From Palaemon carinicauda (taxonomy: Eukaryota; Arthropoda; Malacostraca; Decapoda; Palaemonidae), in contig NC_090768.1 in assembly GCF_036898095.1 (NCBI RefSeq), forward strand, positions 48,111,734 through 48,175,733: 64,000 nucleotides of DNA, written 5' to 3'. How positions within the stretch are numbered: position 1 is the first letter of the stretch; each line of letters starts with the position of its first letter. The position numbers and the translations under genes are program-made. A model generated the notes under the pieces. The model saw nothing but the letters and a program-made list of their open reading frames with translations. It did no database searches and was not told the DNA's origin. Positions 12,123-22,402 of this stretch are shown piece after piece.

Positions 12123-12527
12123 ATTCACACCCAGGGGGGTGGGTAGAGACCAGCATTATATGTTTACATTTAAGAGCTAAGTATTTTGTATTTCATTTTA
12201 GCAGTTATTCAAAATAACAAACATAAAATAAATAAGTACCTGGTAAGGAAGTCGACTTGAACAATTACTCTGCCTTTTTAAGTACGTCTTCCTTACTGAG
12301 CCTCGCGATCCTCATAGGATGCTGAGCGACTCCTAGGAGCTGAAGTATGAAGGGTTGCAACCCATACTAAAGGACCTCATCAAAACCTCTAATCTAGGCG
12401 CTTCTCAAGAAAAGAATTTGACCAACCGCCAAATCAACCAGGATGCGAAAGGCTTCTTAGCCTTCCGGACAACCCAAAAAACAACAATAAAAAGCATTTC
12501 AAGAGAAAGATTAAAAAGGTTATGGGA

Positions 12528-13721
12528 TTAGGGGAATGTAGTGGTTGAGCCCTCACCCACTACTGCACTCGCTGCTACGAATGGTCCCAGGGTGTAGCAG
12601 TTCTCGTAAAGAGACTGGACATCTTTAAGGTAAAATGACGCGAACACTGACTTGCTTCTCCAATAGGTTGCGTCCATTATACTCTGCAGAGATCTGTTTT
12701 GTTTGAAGGCCACTGAAGTTGCGACAGCTCTAACTTCATGTGTCCTTACCTTCAGCAAAGCATGGTCTGCCTCATTCAGATGGGAATGAGCTTCTCGAAT
12801 CAAAAGTCTGATATAATAGGAAACTGCATTCTTCGACATGGGTAAAGAAGGTTTCTTAATAGCGCACCATAAAGCTTCTGACTGCCCTCGTAAAGATTTA
12901 GTTCGTCTCAAATAGTACTTAAGAGCTCTAACAGGGCATAAGACTCTTTCTCGTTCATTTCCGACCAAATTAGAAAGGCTTGGAATGTCGAATGATTTAG
13001 GCCAAGGACGAGAAGGAAGTTCGTTTTTGGCTAGAAAACCAAGCTGCAAGGAACATGTAGCCGTTTCAGATGAAAATCCGATGTTCCTGCTGAAGGCGTG
13101 TATCTCACTGACTCTTTTAGCTGTTGCTAAGCAGACGAGGAAAAGAGTCTTCAAAGTGAGATCTTTAAAGGAGGCTGATTGTAGTGGCTCGAACCTTTCT
13201 GACATAAGGAATCTTAGTACCACGTCTAAATTCCAACCTGGTGTGGCCAAACAACGCTCCTTCGAGGTCTCAAAAGACTTAAGGAGGTCCTGTAGATCTT
13301 TGTTGTTGGAAAGATCTAAGCCTCTGTGACGGAAGACTGCTGCCAACATGCTTCTGTAACCCTTGATCGTGGGAGCTGAAAGAGATCTTTCCTTCCTTAG
13401 ATATAAAAGGAAGTCAGCTATCTGAGTTACAGAGGTACTGGTTGAGGATACTGATACCGACTTGCACCAGCTTCGGAAGACTTCCCACTTCGACTGGTAG
13501 ACTTTAAGAGTGGATGTCCTCCTTGCTCTAGCAATCGCTCTGGCTGCCTCCTTCGAAAAGCCTCTAGCTCTCGAGAGTCTTTCGATAGTCTGAAGGCAGT
13601 CAGACGAAGAGCGTGGAGGCTTGGGTGTACCTTCTTTACGTGTGGCTGACGCAGAAGGTCCACTCTTAGAGGAAGTGTTCTGGGAACGTCCACTAGCCAT
13701 TGCAGTACCTCGGTGAACCAT
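12528..13721 (-). CDS. D1 tyrosine recombinase
   Basis: Integrates circular DIRS cDNA by strand exchange through a catalytic tyrosine, in place of a DDE integrase. The catalytic set is visible: Arg in AKRVSEIHAF, HxxR in THEVRAVATS, and a C-terminal Tyr in ATYWRSKSVFASFYLKD. I chose the ATG at 13721 (MVHRGTAMASG), homologous to ATGs in D7 and D8, giving about 397 residues. The open frame extends upstream to 13898 without a better start. It overlaps the RT ORF 3' end by about 295 bp in another frame. The enzyme frame is intact although the rest of D1 is broken, so D1 could still supply YR if transcribed. Confidence 0.85.
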   Translation of the reverse strand: MVHRGTAMASGRSQNTSSKSGPSASATRKEGTPKPPRSSSDCLQTIERLSRARGFSKEAARAIARARRTSTLKVYQSKWEVFRSWCKSVSVSSTSTSVTQIADFLLYLRKERSLSAPTIKGYRSMLAAVFRHRGLDLSNNKDLQDLLKSFETSKERCLATPGWNLDVVLRFLMSERFEPLQSASFKDLTLKTLFLVCLATAKRVSEIHAFSRNIGFSSETATCSLQLGFLAKNELPSRPWPKSFDIPSLSNLVGNERERVLCPVRALKYYLRRTKSLRGQSEALWCAIKKPSLPMSKNAVSYYIRLLIREAHSHLNEADHALLKVRTHEVRAVATSVAFKQNRSLQSIMDATYWRSKSVFASFYLKDVQSLYENCYTLGPFVAASAVVGEGSTTTFP

Positions 13722-15676
13722 TCTCTCGCGGGCCAGAGGGGAGCAACCAACGTCAACCGTGTCCCTTCGTGAGAGGCGAACTTCTGCAGTACTCTGTTGA
13801 CAATCTTGAACGGGGGGAATGCATAAAGGTCTAGATGGGACCAATCCATAAGGAAGGCATCTATATGAACTGCTGCTGGGTCCGGGATCGGCGAGCAATA
13901 AATGGGAGCTTCTTGGTCATCGAGGTTGCAAATAGATCTATGGTAGGTTGGCCCCACAAGGCCCATAGTCTCTTGCATACATTCATGTGAAGGGTCCATT
14001 CTGTTGGGATGATCTGGCCCTTCCGGCTGAGGCGGTCTGCCATGACATTCATGTTGCCTTGAATGAACCTCGTTACTAGAGATAGGTTTAGATCTCTTGA
14101 CCAGGTGAGGAGGTCCCTTGTGATCTCGTATAACGTCATCGAATGAGTCCCTCCTTGCTTGGAGATGTACGCCAAGGCTGTGGTGTTGTCGGAGTTCACC
14201 TCCACCACCTTGCCTAGAAGGAGAGACTTGAAGCTTCTCAAGGCCAGATGAACTGCCAGTAGCTCCTTGCAGTTGATATGTAACGTTCTCTGATCCGCGT
14301 TCCAGGTGCCCGAGCATTCCCGACCGTCTAATGTCGCACCCCATCCCGTGTCCGATGCGTCCGAGAAGAGAACGTGGTTGGGGGTCTGAACAGCCAGTGG
14401 CAGACCCTCTCTGAGGTGAATGTTCTCCTTCCACCAAGTCAGTGAAGACTTCATCTTCTCGGAAATAGGGATCGAGACCGCTTCTAGCGTCTTGTCCTTT
14501 CTCCAGTGAACAGCTAGGTGAACATTGAAGGGGTCGGAGGTGCAGCCTCCCTAACGCAATGAACTGGTCCAGTGATGAAAGCGTCCCTATCAGACTCATC
14601 CACTGTCTGACTGAACATCGGTCCTTCTTTAGCATGTTCTGGATGCATTCTTGGGCTTGACTGATTCTGGGGGCCGACGGAAAAGCCCGAAAAGCTTGAC
14701 TCTGAATCTCCATTCCTAGGTACACTATAGTTTGGGATGGGACCAGTTGGGACTTTTCCATATTGACCAGGAGACCCAATTCCTTGGTCAGATCCAGAGT
14801 CCACTTTAGATTCTCCAGACAGCGACGACTTGACGAAGCTCTTAGAAGCCAGTCGTCTAAATAGAGGGAGGCTCTGATGTCTGCTAAATGCAGGAATTTG
14901 GCAATATTCCTCATCAGTTTCGTAAAAACAAGAGGTGCCGTGCTTAGGCCAAAGCACAGGGCTTGAAATTGGTATACAACCTTCCCGTAAACGAACCTTA
15001 GAAAAGGTTGGGAATCTGGGTGGATGGGGACGTGAAAGTAAGCGTCCTTGAGGTCTAAAGAGACCATCCAGTCTTCCTTCCTGACCGATGCTAGAACCGA
15101 CTTTGTCGTCTCCATGGCGAACGTCTGCTTTGTGACAAAGACATTCAGAGCACTGACGTCTAGCACCGGTCTCCACCCTCCTGTCTTCTTCACGACTAAG
15201 AAGAGACGGTTGTAGAAGCCCGGGGATTGATGGTCCCGGACTTTGACTACCGCTCCCTTTTGAAGTAAGAGAGACACCTCCTGCTGCAAAGCTAGTCTCT
15301 TGTCCTCCTCTCTGTACCTGGGAGAGAGGTCGATGGGAGTTGTTGCTAGAGGGGGTTTGCGCAAGAATGGAATCTTGTACCCCTCTCTGAGTAACTTCAC
15401 AGATTGTGCGTCTGCGCCCCTGTTCTCCCAGGCCTGCCAGTAGTTCTTGAGCCTGGCTCCCACTGCTGTCTGAAGAAGGTGGCAGTCAGACTCTGCCTCT
15501 AAAGGACTTGGAACCTTTCTTCTTGCTCCCACGTTGACCTTCGGCACGAGCACCTCCTCTGCTGGAGGCTCTGCCACGAAAGGGCGGAATGAACCTTGAC
15601 GCTGGAGTATCCATCCTGGGCCTAGACACAGATGGCAAAGGGGTGGCTTTGCGTGCGGATGACGCAACCAGGTCAT
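13427..15676 (-). pseudogene. D1 RT-RNase H-MT-like ORF, two frameshifts
   Basis: The RT part is well preserved: GFYNRLFLVVKKTGGWRPVL, SLDLKDAYFHVPIHPDSQPF and the catalytic YLDDW. A +1 shift at about 14535 (after LHLRPLQ) throws the frame. The RNase H segment (SDASDTGWGATLDG, CKELLAVHLAL, NSDNTTALAYISKQGG) lies in the alternative frame at 13861-14454. A compensating -1 shift near 13900 restores the original frame for the C-terminal MT-like part (LDLYAFPPFKIVNRVLQKF, APLWPAREWF). The continuous 749-codon frame is therefore a chimera with a nonsense middle, and the enzyme is inactive. Confidence 0.9.
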
Positions 15677-17907
15677 GAGTGTCTTTCTGAATCAAGGAGG
15701 CAGCAATCTCCTTGATCAACTCCTCAGGGAAGAGGCACTTCGAGAGAGGAGCAAACATAAGCTCCGACCTTTGACGTGGGGTTACTCCAGCTGACAAGAA
15801 GGAGCAAAGGTGATCCCGTTTCTTGAGGACCCCGGAAACGAAAGAAGCCGCAAGCTCACTAGAACCGTCCCTTATGGCTTTGTCCATGCAGGACATTGAG
15901 CATGGAAGTTTCCTTGTCAGAAGGGGAGGTCTTCCTGCTCAACGCTCCCAAACACCAGTCCAAAAAGTTAAAAACTTCGAACGCTCTGAATACTCCTTTC
16001 ATCAGATGATCCAAATCCGAAGGAGTCCAACAAATCTTGGAGCGTCTCATGGCCAGCCTGCGGGGAGAGTCTACAAGACTTGAGAAGTCGCCCTGGGCAG
16101 AGGCAGGAACTCCCAAGCCGAGAACTTCTCCCGTGGCATACCAGACGCTAGATCTGGAAGCAAGCTTGGCCGGGGGAAACATGAAAGCTGTCTTCCCAAG
16201 TTGCTTTTTGGACTGCAACCAATCTCCCAGCACTCTCAAAGCTCTCTTGGACGAGCGGGCGAGGACAAGCTTCGTAAAGGCAGGTGCGGCAGACTGCGTG
16301 CCTAAAGCGAACTCAGAGGGAGGAGAGCGTGGTGCTGCAGACACAAACTGATCAGGATATAAATCCTTGAACAGTGCAAGCACTTTCCTAAAGTCCAAGG
16401 AGGGAGGCGTGGTCTTGGGTTCGTCGATGTCCGAGTGCGGGTCGTCAAGATGTGCAGCGTCGTCATCATCAGAGAGTCCATCGTCTGAATGTTGAGGAGG
16501 AAGCGGCAAAGGAGTCGGAATCAGCTGGGCGGCTGAGTCCGGCAGCACGGGTGCATGCGTGACTGCACTGGACGCAACGTCATGGAACTGTTGTTCAGTC
16601 TGTGAGCTGGCAACAACCATGGCTGTGTGGGGACGCAAAGCGTCTACTCCTGACTGCTGCGGTCGAGTAGCGGAAACCACAGTGGGTTGCGGAGGTTGAC
16701 GCACAGCGTCAAAACACGGCAACTTAACTCCACCCTCCTGTTGTTGTGGTAACACGCGAACGTCAACGGAGGGTTCCGTGCGTCGGTGAACGTCAACATG
16801 CGTCTGGCAGGGTCGACTGCGCATGGGTGGTGGAACTCTCACAGCTGGAGTGCGGGAGCAGGTAGCCTCAGCGTCTACTGGACGCACAACCGTGGTTGGT
16901 TGTAGGCTAACGGGTGCAGCGTCAACCTTCTCCGCACGATAACCCTGCATAAAAGAAGCTAACTGTGTCTGCATAGACTGTAGCAAAGACCACTTAGGGT
17001 CTACAGCAGCAGGTGCGGCAACAGACGGTGTTACTGCCTGTTGCGGTACCACTTTGCCTCTCTTTGGAGGTGTGCAGTCGTCGGAAGACTGCAGCGAGTC
17101 TGAACTGACCCAGTGGCTACACCTGGGCCGTTGGACTTGCGCGGAAGGGACCTTGCGTTTGAGAGGCCGTGAGACCTTGGTCCATCGTTTCTGGCGTGAA
17201 ACCTCTTCCGCAGACGAGGAATGAACGGGCTCACTCGTTTTCTTGTGGGTGGGGCGATCTAGGAAAGATACGTCCGAAACCACGGAGGGAACGTCTGTCC
17301 GCTGATTAAAGCCTGTCGAACCCTTTGGTCGTACGACATTGCTTCTCCCCTGGGCTTGGGAGCTTGCAAGAAGTCCCGGACTGGGAGGACGACAGGCACG
17401 AACAGACGCACCCTCATGCGCAACACTAACACTTTTCACTGCACTAACACTCACTTCACTTCCCACTGCACTCTTACCCTTCAACTCCCTGACGTCTGCC
17501 ATGAGTTGGTTGCGGTCATTCGCCAATGACTCGACTCTCTCACCCAGAGCCTGGATGGCACGCATCATATCTGCCATCGAAGGTTGATGAGTGCTAGAAG
17601 GGGGATCGGGAGTAACCACTACAGGGGAAGGAATAGGTTGTGGGGCATGGGGAGAGGAAAAATCAACTGAGCGAGACGAACTCCTCCTGACTCTATCTCT
17701 CTCTAGCCTACGTGAATATTTCAGGAATTCTTGAAAATCGAATTCCGAAAGCCCAACGCATTCCTCACATCGATCTTCCAATTGACAGTTTTTACCCCGA
17801 CAATTGGAACAAATGGTGTGCGGATCGATAGAGGCCTTCGGAAGACGCCTTGAACAGTCCCTAGCACTACACTTCCTGTATTTGGGGACTTGAGAAGGGT
17901 CAGACAT
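15486..17907 (-). pseudogene. D1 Gag, frameshifted near the C-terminus
   Basis: Starts at ATG 17907 with a Cys-rich head (CSARDCSRRLP, CSNCRGKNC, CEECVGL), presumably zinc-binding. A long Pro/Gln/Ser-rich middle follows, then a conserved FRKVLALFKDLYPDQFVSA block. At about 15900 a 2 nt loss relative to D7/D8 shifts the frame, and the rest of Gag (MSCMDKAIRDGSSELAA to a basic RG/SR tail) continues in the next frame to a TGA at 15486-15488. Gag would coat element RNA in virus-like particles. This copy cannot make full-length Gag. Confidence 0.88.
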
Positions 17908-18117
17908 CTTGAATTAGTCAAAGGGGGAATTCAAAATCTATCCAAGTCGTCAACAAATAATCCAAAATTCAATCAAAGAATGCAAGGAAGTATTGAAGAT
18001 AACCTCTGCACAGCGAAAGCTAATAACCAGAAATGAATACTTCACCAAAAAACGTGAAAATCAATCCAGTAAGCAACAGCGTATTTAGTAGGTCTTGCCG
18101 GTGGCACGACAGAGAGA

Positions 18118-18289
18118 AAATTGGTTCTGTGTTTACTGGGAGTACTTGAGTACCTGCTCGACAGATGGCGCTGTTGATGAACACCCCCTACCTGTATAGC
18201 GATCGCTGGCGTATTTTGTCCTTAGGTTTTTCTGTCGGGCAGCAGAGCTGACAGCTTATATGATCACCGGCTAAGTTTAATATTGAAAA
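18118..18289. repeat. D1 5' inverted terminal repeat
   Basis: Pairs with 11789-11979. The outer tip in plus orientation ends CTAAGTTTAATATTGAAAA, matching the second ICR half. Flank to the right is TTGGAAGTGC, with no duplication of the left flank. Confidence 0.9.
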
Positions 18290-18940
18290 TTGGAAGTGCT
18301 TAATCTTCAACAGAATTCAAATAGAATGTAGTTAAAATAACTTACCTTGGATTATTTCAAAAAGAGGAACTGCTCAAAATATTCTCTAACACATTTTACT
18401 TTGGAAATGCAGCATTGTTATACATAGCCTTAAACTTTATTCAAAGTACAGTATCCCATTGTATAAGCATTTATACTGTAGTACTAAAAGATCCTGTTAT
18501 CTTAATCAGTTAAAGATCCTTTATAAGTGACATCATACTCCCATATCTAATCCCAGTTCCTTCAGTTAAGTAAAAAAATAAAAAGAAAAATGCGAGGGCC
18601 AACAATAATTGTGAATTATTCCGCAATAAGTAAAAGGAGAGACTTCCAGAAGAGGAAAAAGAGTAAGATGTACACAATAAAAAAAAGCACCCAGATTGCA
18701 GACCTTCACCAGAGCAGCTTATTTTTCTACCTTTTGCTCAACCTTAACCTTTGACCTAGGACATTCAAAATTGAATGATTTCCACATTTCAACACAACAA
18801 TTAATCCCTGAGTGTTTCACTACTCTGAGTAAAATTGTGGCCAGGAAGTTGTTCTCAAACAAGCAAACAGAAACGGACAAACAGGTGCGAAAACATAACC
18901 TACCAACTACGTTGGCGGAGGTAATGAAAGCTTACATACA
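18290..18940. other. Non-coding, with a short dispersed segment
   Basis: No gene seen. 18710-18800 (CTACCTTTTGCTCAACCTTA, TTGACCTAGGACATTCAAAA) resembles the minus strand of 3310-3530 and may be a fragment of a dispersed repeat. Confidence 0.4.
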
Positions 18941-19722
18941 GCAATAGAGATTATAGTCCTCAAACCACAAAGGAAAATAGGCAATAGAGATTATAGTCCT
19001 CAAACCACAAAAGAAAATATGCAATAGAGATTATAGTCCTCAAACCACAAAAGAAAATATAAAATAGAGATTATAGTCCTCAAACCACAAAAGAAAATAT
19101 GCAATAGAGATTATAGTCCTCAAACCACAAAAGAAAATACGCAATAGAGATTATAGTCCTCAAAACAAAAAAGAAAATACGCAATAAAGATTATAGTCCT
19201 CAAACCACAAGATTATAGTCCTCAAACCACAAAAGAAAATACGCAATAGAGATTATAGTCCTCAAACCACAAAAGAAAATATGCAATAGAGATTATAGTC
19301 CTCAAACCACAAAAGAAAATATGCAATAGAGATTATAGTCCTCAAACCACAAAAGAAAATATGCAATAGAGATTATAGTCCTCAAACCACAAAAGAAAAT
19401 ATGCAATAGAGATTATAGTCCTCAAACCACAAAAGAAAATACGCAATAGAGATTATAGTCCTCAAACCACAAAAGAAAATATGCAATAGAGATTATAGTC
19501 CTCAAACCACAAAATAAAATATGCAATAGAGATTATAGTCCTCAAACCACAAAAGAAAATATGCAATAGAGATTATAGTCCTCAAACCACAAAATAAAAT
19601 ATGCAATAGAGATTATAGTCCTCAAACCACAAAAGAAAATATGCAATAGAGATTATAGTCCTCAAACCACAAAAGAAAATACGCAATAGAGATTATAGTC
19701 CTTAAACCACAAAAGAAAATAC
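18941..19722. repeat. 40 bp minisatellite, about 19-20 units
   Basis: Unit GCAATAGAGATTATAGTCCT followed by CAAACCACAAAAGAAAATAT. Units are nearly identical, with recurring ATAT/ATAC variants and one truncated unit at about 19201-19230. No unique spacers, so this is not a CRISPR-like array. Confidence 0.97.
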
Positions 19723-20670
19723 TTCATGCATGGGGAGAGTGGGGAAATGGGAAGGGGATGATGCAATGAGATCCCTTGATCTATATGGAGAAAATCAACT
19801 GCAAGTGACGCAGACCTTCAAGCGGATTCTTCACTAGAAAAACTTCTAAGATCAGGTAAGCCTTCTTTTAAGAAAACCACATCATTCAACTTTATAAATT
19901 GTTAAAATAGCTATGGAAGAAATAACAGAAAAAAAGAAACTAATGTACATATGTATATAAATACAAGTCCGGACCTTCTTTGCCCTTCAAGATTAAAAAC
20001 ATCTTGCAACAATTCCAGCTCTTGGTCAGAAATCGCAAGATAACCACATAAGAAATAACAACAAAATAACTAGAAAAAGGCTCAGAGAATACCTAGGATT
20101 TCTACAAAGAGAATGAGGAAACTCGCTACCAACAAATGAATGTATCTATATCGTAAAAGCCCTTTAACTAGAAAACCCAAAGGGCAGATCTGAAGTATTT
20201 GTTAAGTGTAGCTAGAAAACTTGAACAAGATAAACATTAAAGAAGTTAGATAGCTATGAAGAAAGAGAACAAATGAAATGGGTGAAAAATAAAAGAGTGA
20301 GGACAAAGCACCTGAGGACTAAGGAGAGGGGAAGCTGCATGGCAGATTATAAAATCACAAGATACTCCACATGACACAGTATGCTAAAACTAGTGATTGG
20401 TGGGGAACACAATCTTCAAAAGCGAAAGCTTAAGACTAAACACAAAATTTAAATGGAGATTTAGGAGCTTATACCCTATTGAAGAGGAACTCTACACATT
20501 AGGATAACAAGATCTTCTTACTAGTAAATCATTAATCAGAAATCAATACTGTATTTACCAAGGTAAAGGTCTGTAATGTGCTTTATCTAAATACAAATGG
20601 ATTTGAAGTAGTTCAAAACATAGAAAAAAAACTGGGGTAAAAAATTTAATAGAAAAAAAAAAGCAATAAA
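19723..20670. other. About 950 bp with no recognised gene
   Basis: A-rich sequence between the minisatellite and D2. No open frame with a readable domain and no ecd exon were recognised. Confidence 0.5.
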
Positions 20671-20970
20671 AAAGGGATTTTGACGTAGGAAAAATCTATT
20701 TCTGGGCGAGGGACCTGTGCCGCCCAGTGAATAAGCTCCTAGTAGCACTTATTCTTAGGTAATTTACTGCTAAATATACCAGAGAAAAAATGTAAAGGAG
20801 TGCTAGGTTAACTAGCTCGCTCACCTATTGGTGTCGGTATGGAATTGGGCGTATAATCCAGAGGTCCCGCACTATTTAGATTCATCCATGACAAAGACCC
20901 CAATAGAGGAGAGCCGTTCAACCTCACTCGGCACCACCAACTCTGCATCCGCTCAGAACCCAACTCCTTA
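20671..20970. repeat. D2 3' inverted terminal repeat
   Basis: Reverse complement of 27893-28160 over about 240 bp (for example TAACCTAGCACTCCTTTACA on the other strand). The outer tip AGGGATTTTGACGTAGG is specific to this end. A purine-rich block at 20978-21015 separates it from the ICR. Confidence 0.92.
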
Positions 20971-21012
20971 GCACCCAAAGTTTGGGGACTCCAAGGGAGA
21001 GGAGCTGGGAGG

Positions 21013-21106
21013 GTTCACTGGGCGGCACAGGTCCCTCGCCCAGAAATACATTTTTCCTACGTTAAAATCCCTTTTCTGGGCTTGAACCTGTGCCGGCCAG
21101 TGAATA
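21013..21106. repeat. D2 internal complementary region (ICR)
   Basis: 21013-21071 is the complement of the 3' tip (differing at about two bases) and 21072-21106 is the complement of the 5' tip (TTTTCTGGGCTTGAACCTG). Its layout is the same as in family 1 although the sequence is unrelated. Confidence 0.9.
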
Positions 21107-21427
21107 TATACAAGAGAAATGTCACCAAACTTGAAAAATAAAGGAAAAAACATAAACATAAGGGAAACACAAGTTACTTTAATCAGAGATGAGTGCCAAA
21201 AACAGCTATAAGGGTACCTTAAAAAGAACATAAATCCACTTGGTAGAACAATTGACAAAAAAGGTAAAGTATAATAATGCCGTGAGTGATGATATATACA
21301 GATACTCAGGAGTCAAAAATTTACAAATATAGTAATAGTAATCAGGTGCGAAACCAACGAATACAAATAGGGTATAAATGAGGCAGGTAAGGGGGAGAGA
21401 TAAAATGACAAGGAATTAACATGTGAG

Positions 21428-22402
21428 TTACCTGGGGGTAACTACGCTCCCTGCAGCTACTGTAGGAAATTTAAGGGCTTCCAAATGTTTAAGATAGTGT
21501 TTCTTGAACACTGACGGTGACTTCCACCCTGTATACCTAGAAAGATCCGTAAAATTCATGTGGTGAAAAAAGTTCACCGAAGTAGCAACCGCTCTGATAT
21601 CATGTGCAAGAGGAAAAGAGTCAGGGCTAGCTTGTTTAATAAAATACAAAATTTGTTGCCTGATCCCTTTAATGGTAATGGTACCGCCTTGTTCTCTAAC
21701 GAATAGAGGCCCGGAGGAATTAGAGAAGGTCCGGGATAAATAAGACTTAAGAGTAGTAACAGGGCACAGAGACGGATCTTGCGTGAGGGGAACAATTTTC
21801 CAGGAGGACCATCTGTTCTGAGGGTCTTCGGTCTTAGCTAAAAAGAATTTGTTAGGTGAAAGAAGGACCTCTCCCGAAGGAAGGAACTCAATATGACCCG
21901 GGTCTCTTGACAAAGCTGCCAGTTCAGAAATTCTTGCCCCGGAAGCCAAACTCACAAGGAAAAGTGTTTTCCTGAGAAGAGGAATATAATCACAAGAACT
22001 GTTAATGGTATCAGAAGCCAATTTGAGCACATCATTAAGGAACCAGGTAACCGGGGTAGGACGAGTAACCGGTTTCAGTCTGGCACAGGCTTTCGGAATT
22101 GAAGCTAACAAAGAGTCGGTTAAGTCTATGTTAAAACCCACTAGGAAGATCTTTTTCAAAGCAGATTTAATAGTGGTGATAGTATTGGCTGCCAGACCTG
22201 ATTCTAATAAAGTTCTAAAGAAAGTGACTGTAAGGTTCAAGTTCATACAGTGTACGTCTGAGTCTATCAGAAATTTAGTCAACTTTTTAACCGCAGAATC
22301 ATATTGGCGGATGGTGGAATCCCGTTTATCTGATTCTAGGAACAGGGTGTTTTGAGGATCGATATTGGCACCATGCATGGCCGCAAACTTCATGAAGTCC
22401 AT
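21428..22402 (-). CDS. D2 tyrosine recombinase
   Basis: YR-family recombinase. Catalytic residues visible: Arg in SGARISELAAL, HxxR in AHDIRAVATSV, Trp in RYTGWKSPSVF and Tyr in KKHYLKHL. An N-terminal SAM-like core-binding region is suggested by STIRQYDSAVKKLTKFLID. The ATG at 22402 (MDFMKFAAMHG) gives about 324 residues. The frame is open far upstream, to just after the gag stop, so the true start is uncertain and may involve splicing or readthrough. It barely overlaps the RT ORF end (22390). Confidence 0.85.
   Translation of the reverse strand: MDFMKFAAMHGANIDPQNTLFLESDKRDSTIRQYDSAVKKLTKFLIDSDVHCMNLNLTVTFFRTLLESGLAANTITTIKSALKKIFLVGFNIDLTDSLLASIPKACARLKPVTRPTPVTWFLNDVLKLASDTINSSCDYIPLLRKTLFLVSLASGARISELAALSRDPGHIEFLPSGEVLLSPNKFFLAKTEDPQNRWSSWKIVPLTQDPSLCPVTTLKSYLSRTFSNSSGPLFVREQGGTITIKGIRQQILYFIKQASPDSFPLAHDIRAVATSVNFFHHMNFTDLSRYTGWKSPSVFKKHYLKHLEALKFPTVAAGSVVTPR

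Larger units (their letters stand above)
11789..18289 (-). mobile_element. D1: complete DIRS1-like retrotransposon, family 1A
   Basis: A 6.5 kb element read on the minus strand, with 5' end at 18289 and 3' end at about 11789. Order in element sense: 5' ITR, Gag, RT-RNase H-MT-like, YR, ICR, 3' ITR. It moves through an RNA intermediate and a circular DNA inserted by a tyrosine recombinase, so no target duplication is expected and none is seen. Gag has one frameshift and RT two; YR is open. It appears to be a stand-alone insertion rather than part of the nested stack. Confidence 0.93.

Noticed and set aside
18941..19722. Regular 40 bp repeats resembling a CRISPR array
   Set aside because: There are no unique spacers between repeats, the whole unit is repeated, and the context is eukaryotic. 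It is a minisatellite.
19801..19862. Possible exon ending at a GTAAG donor near 19856
   Set aside because: The sequence matches no ecd region and has no acceptor or homology support.
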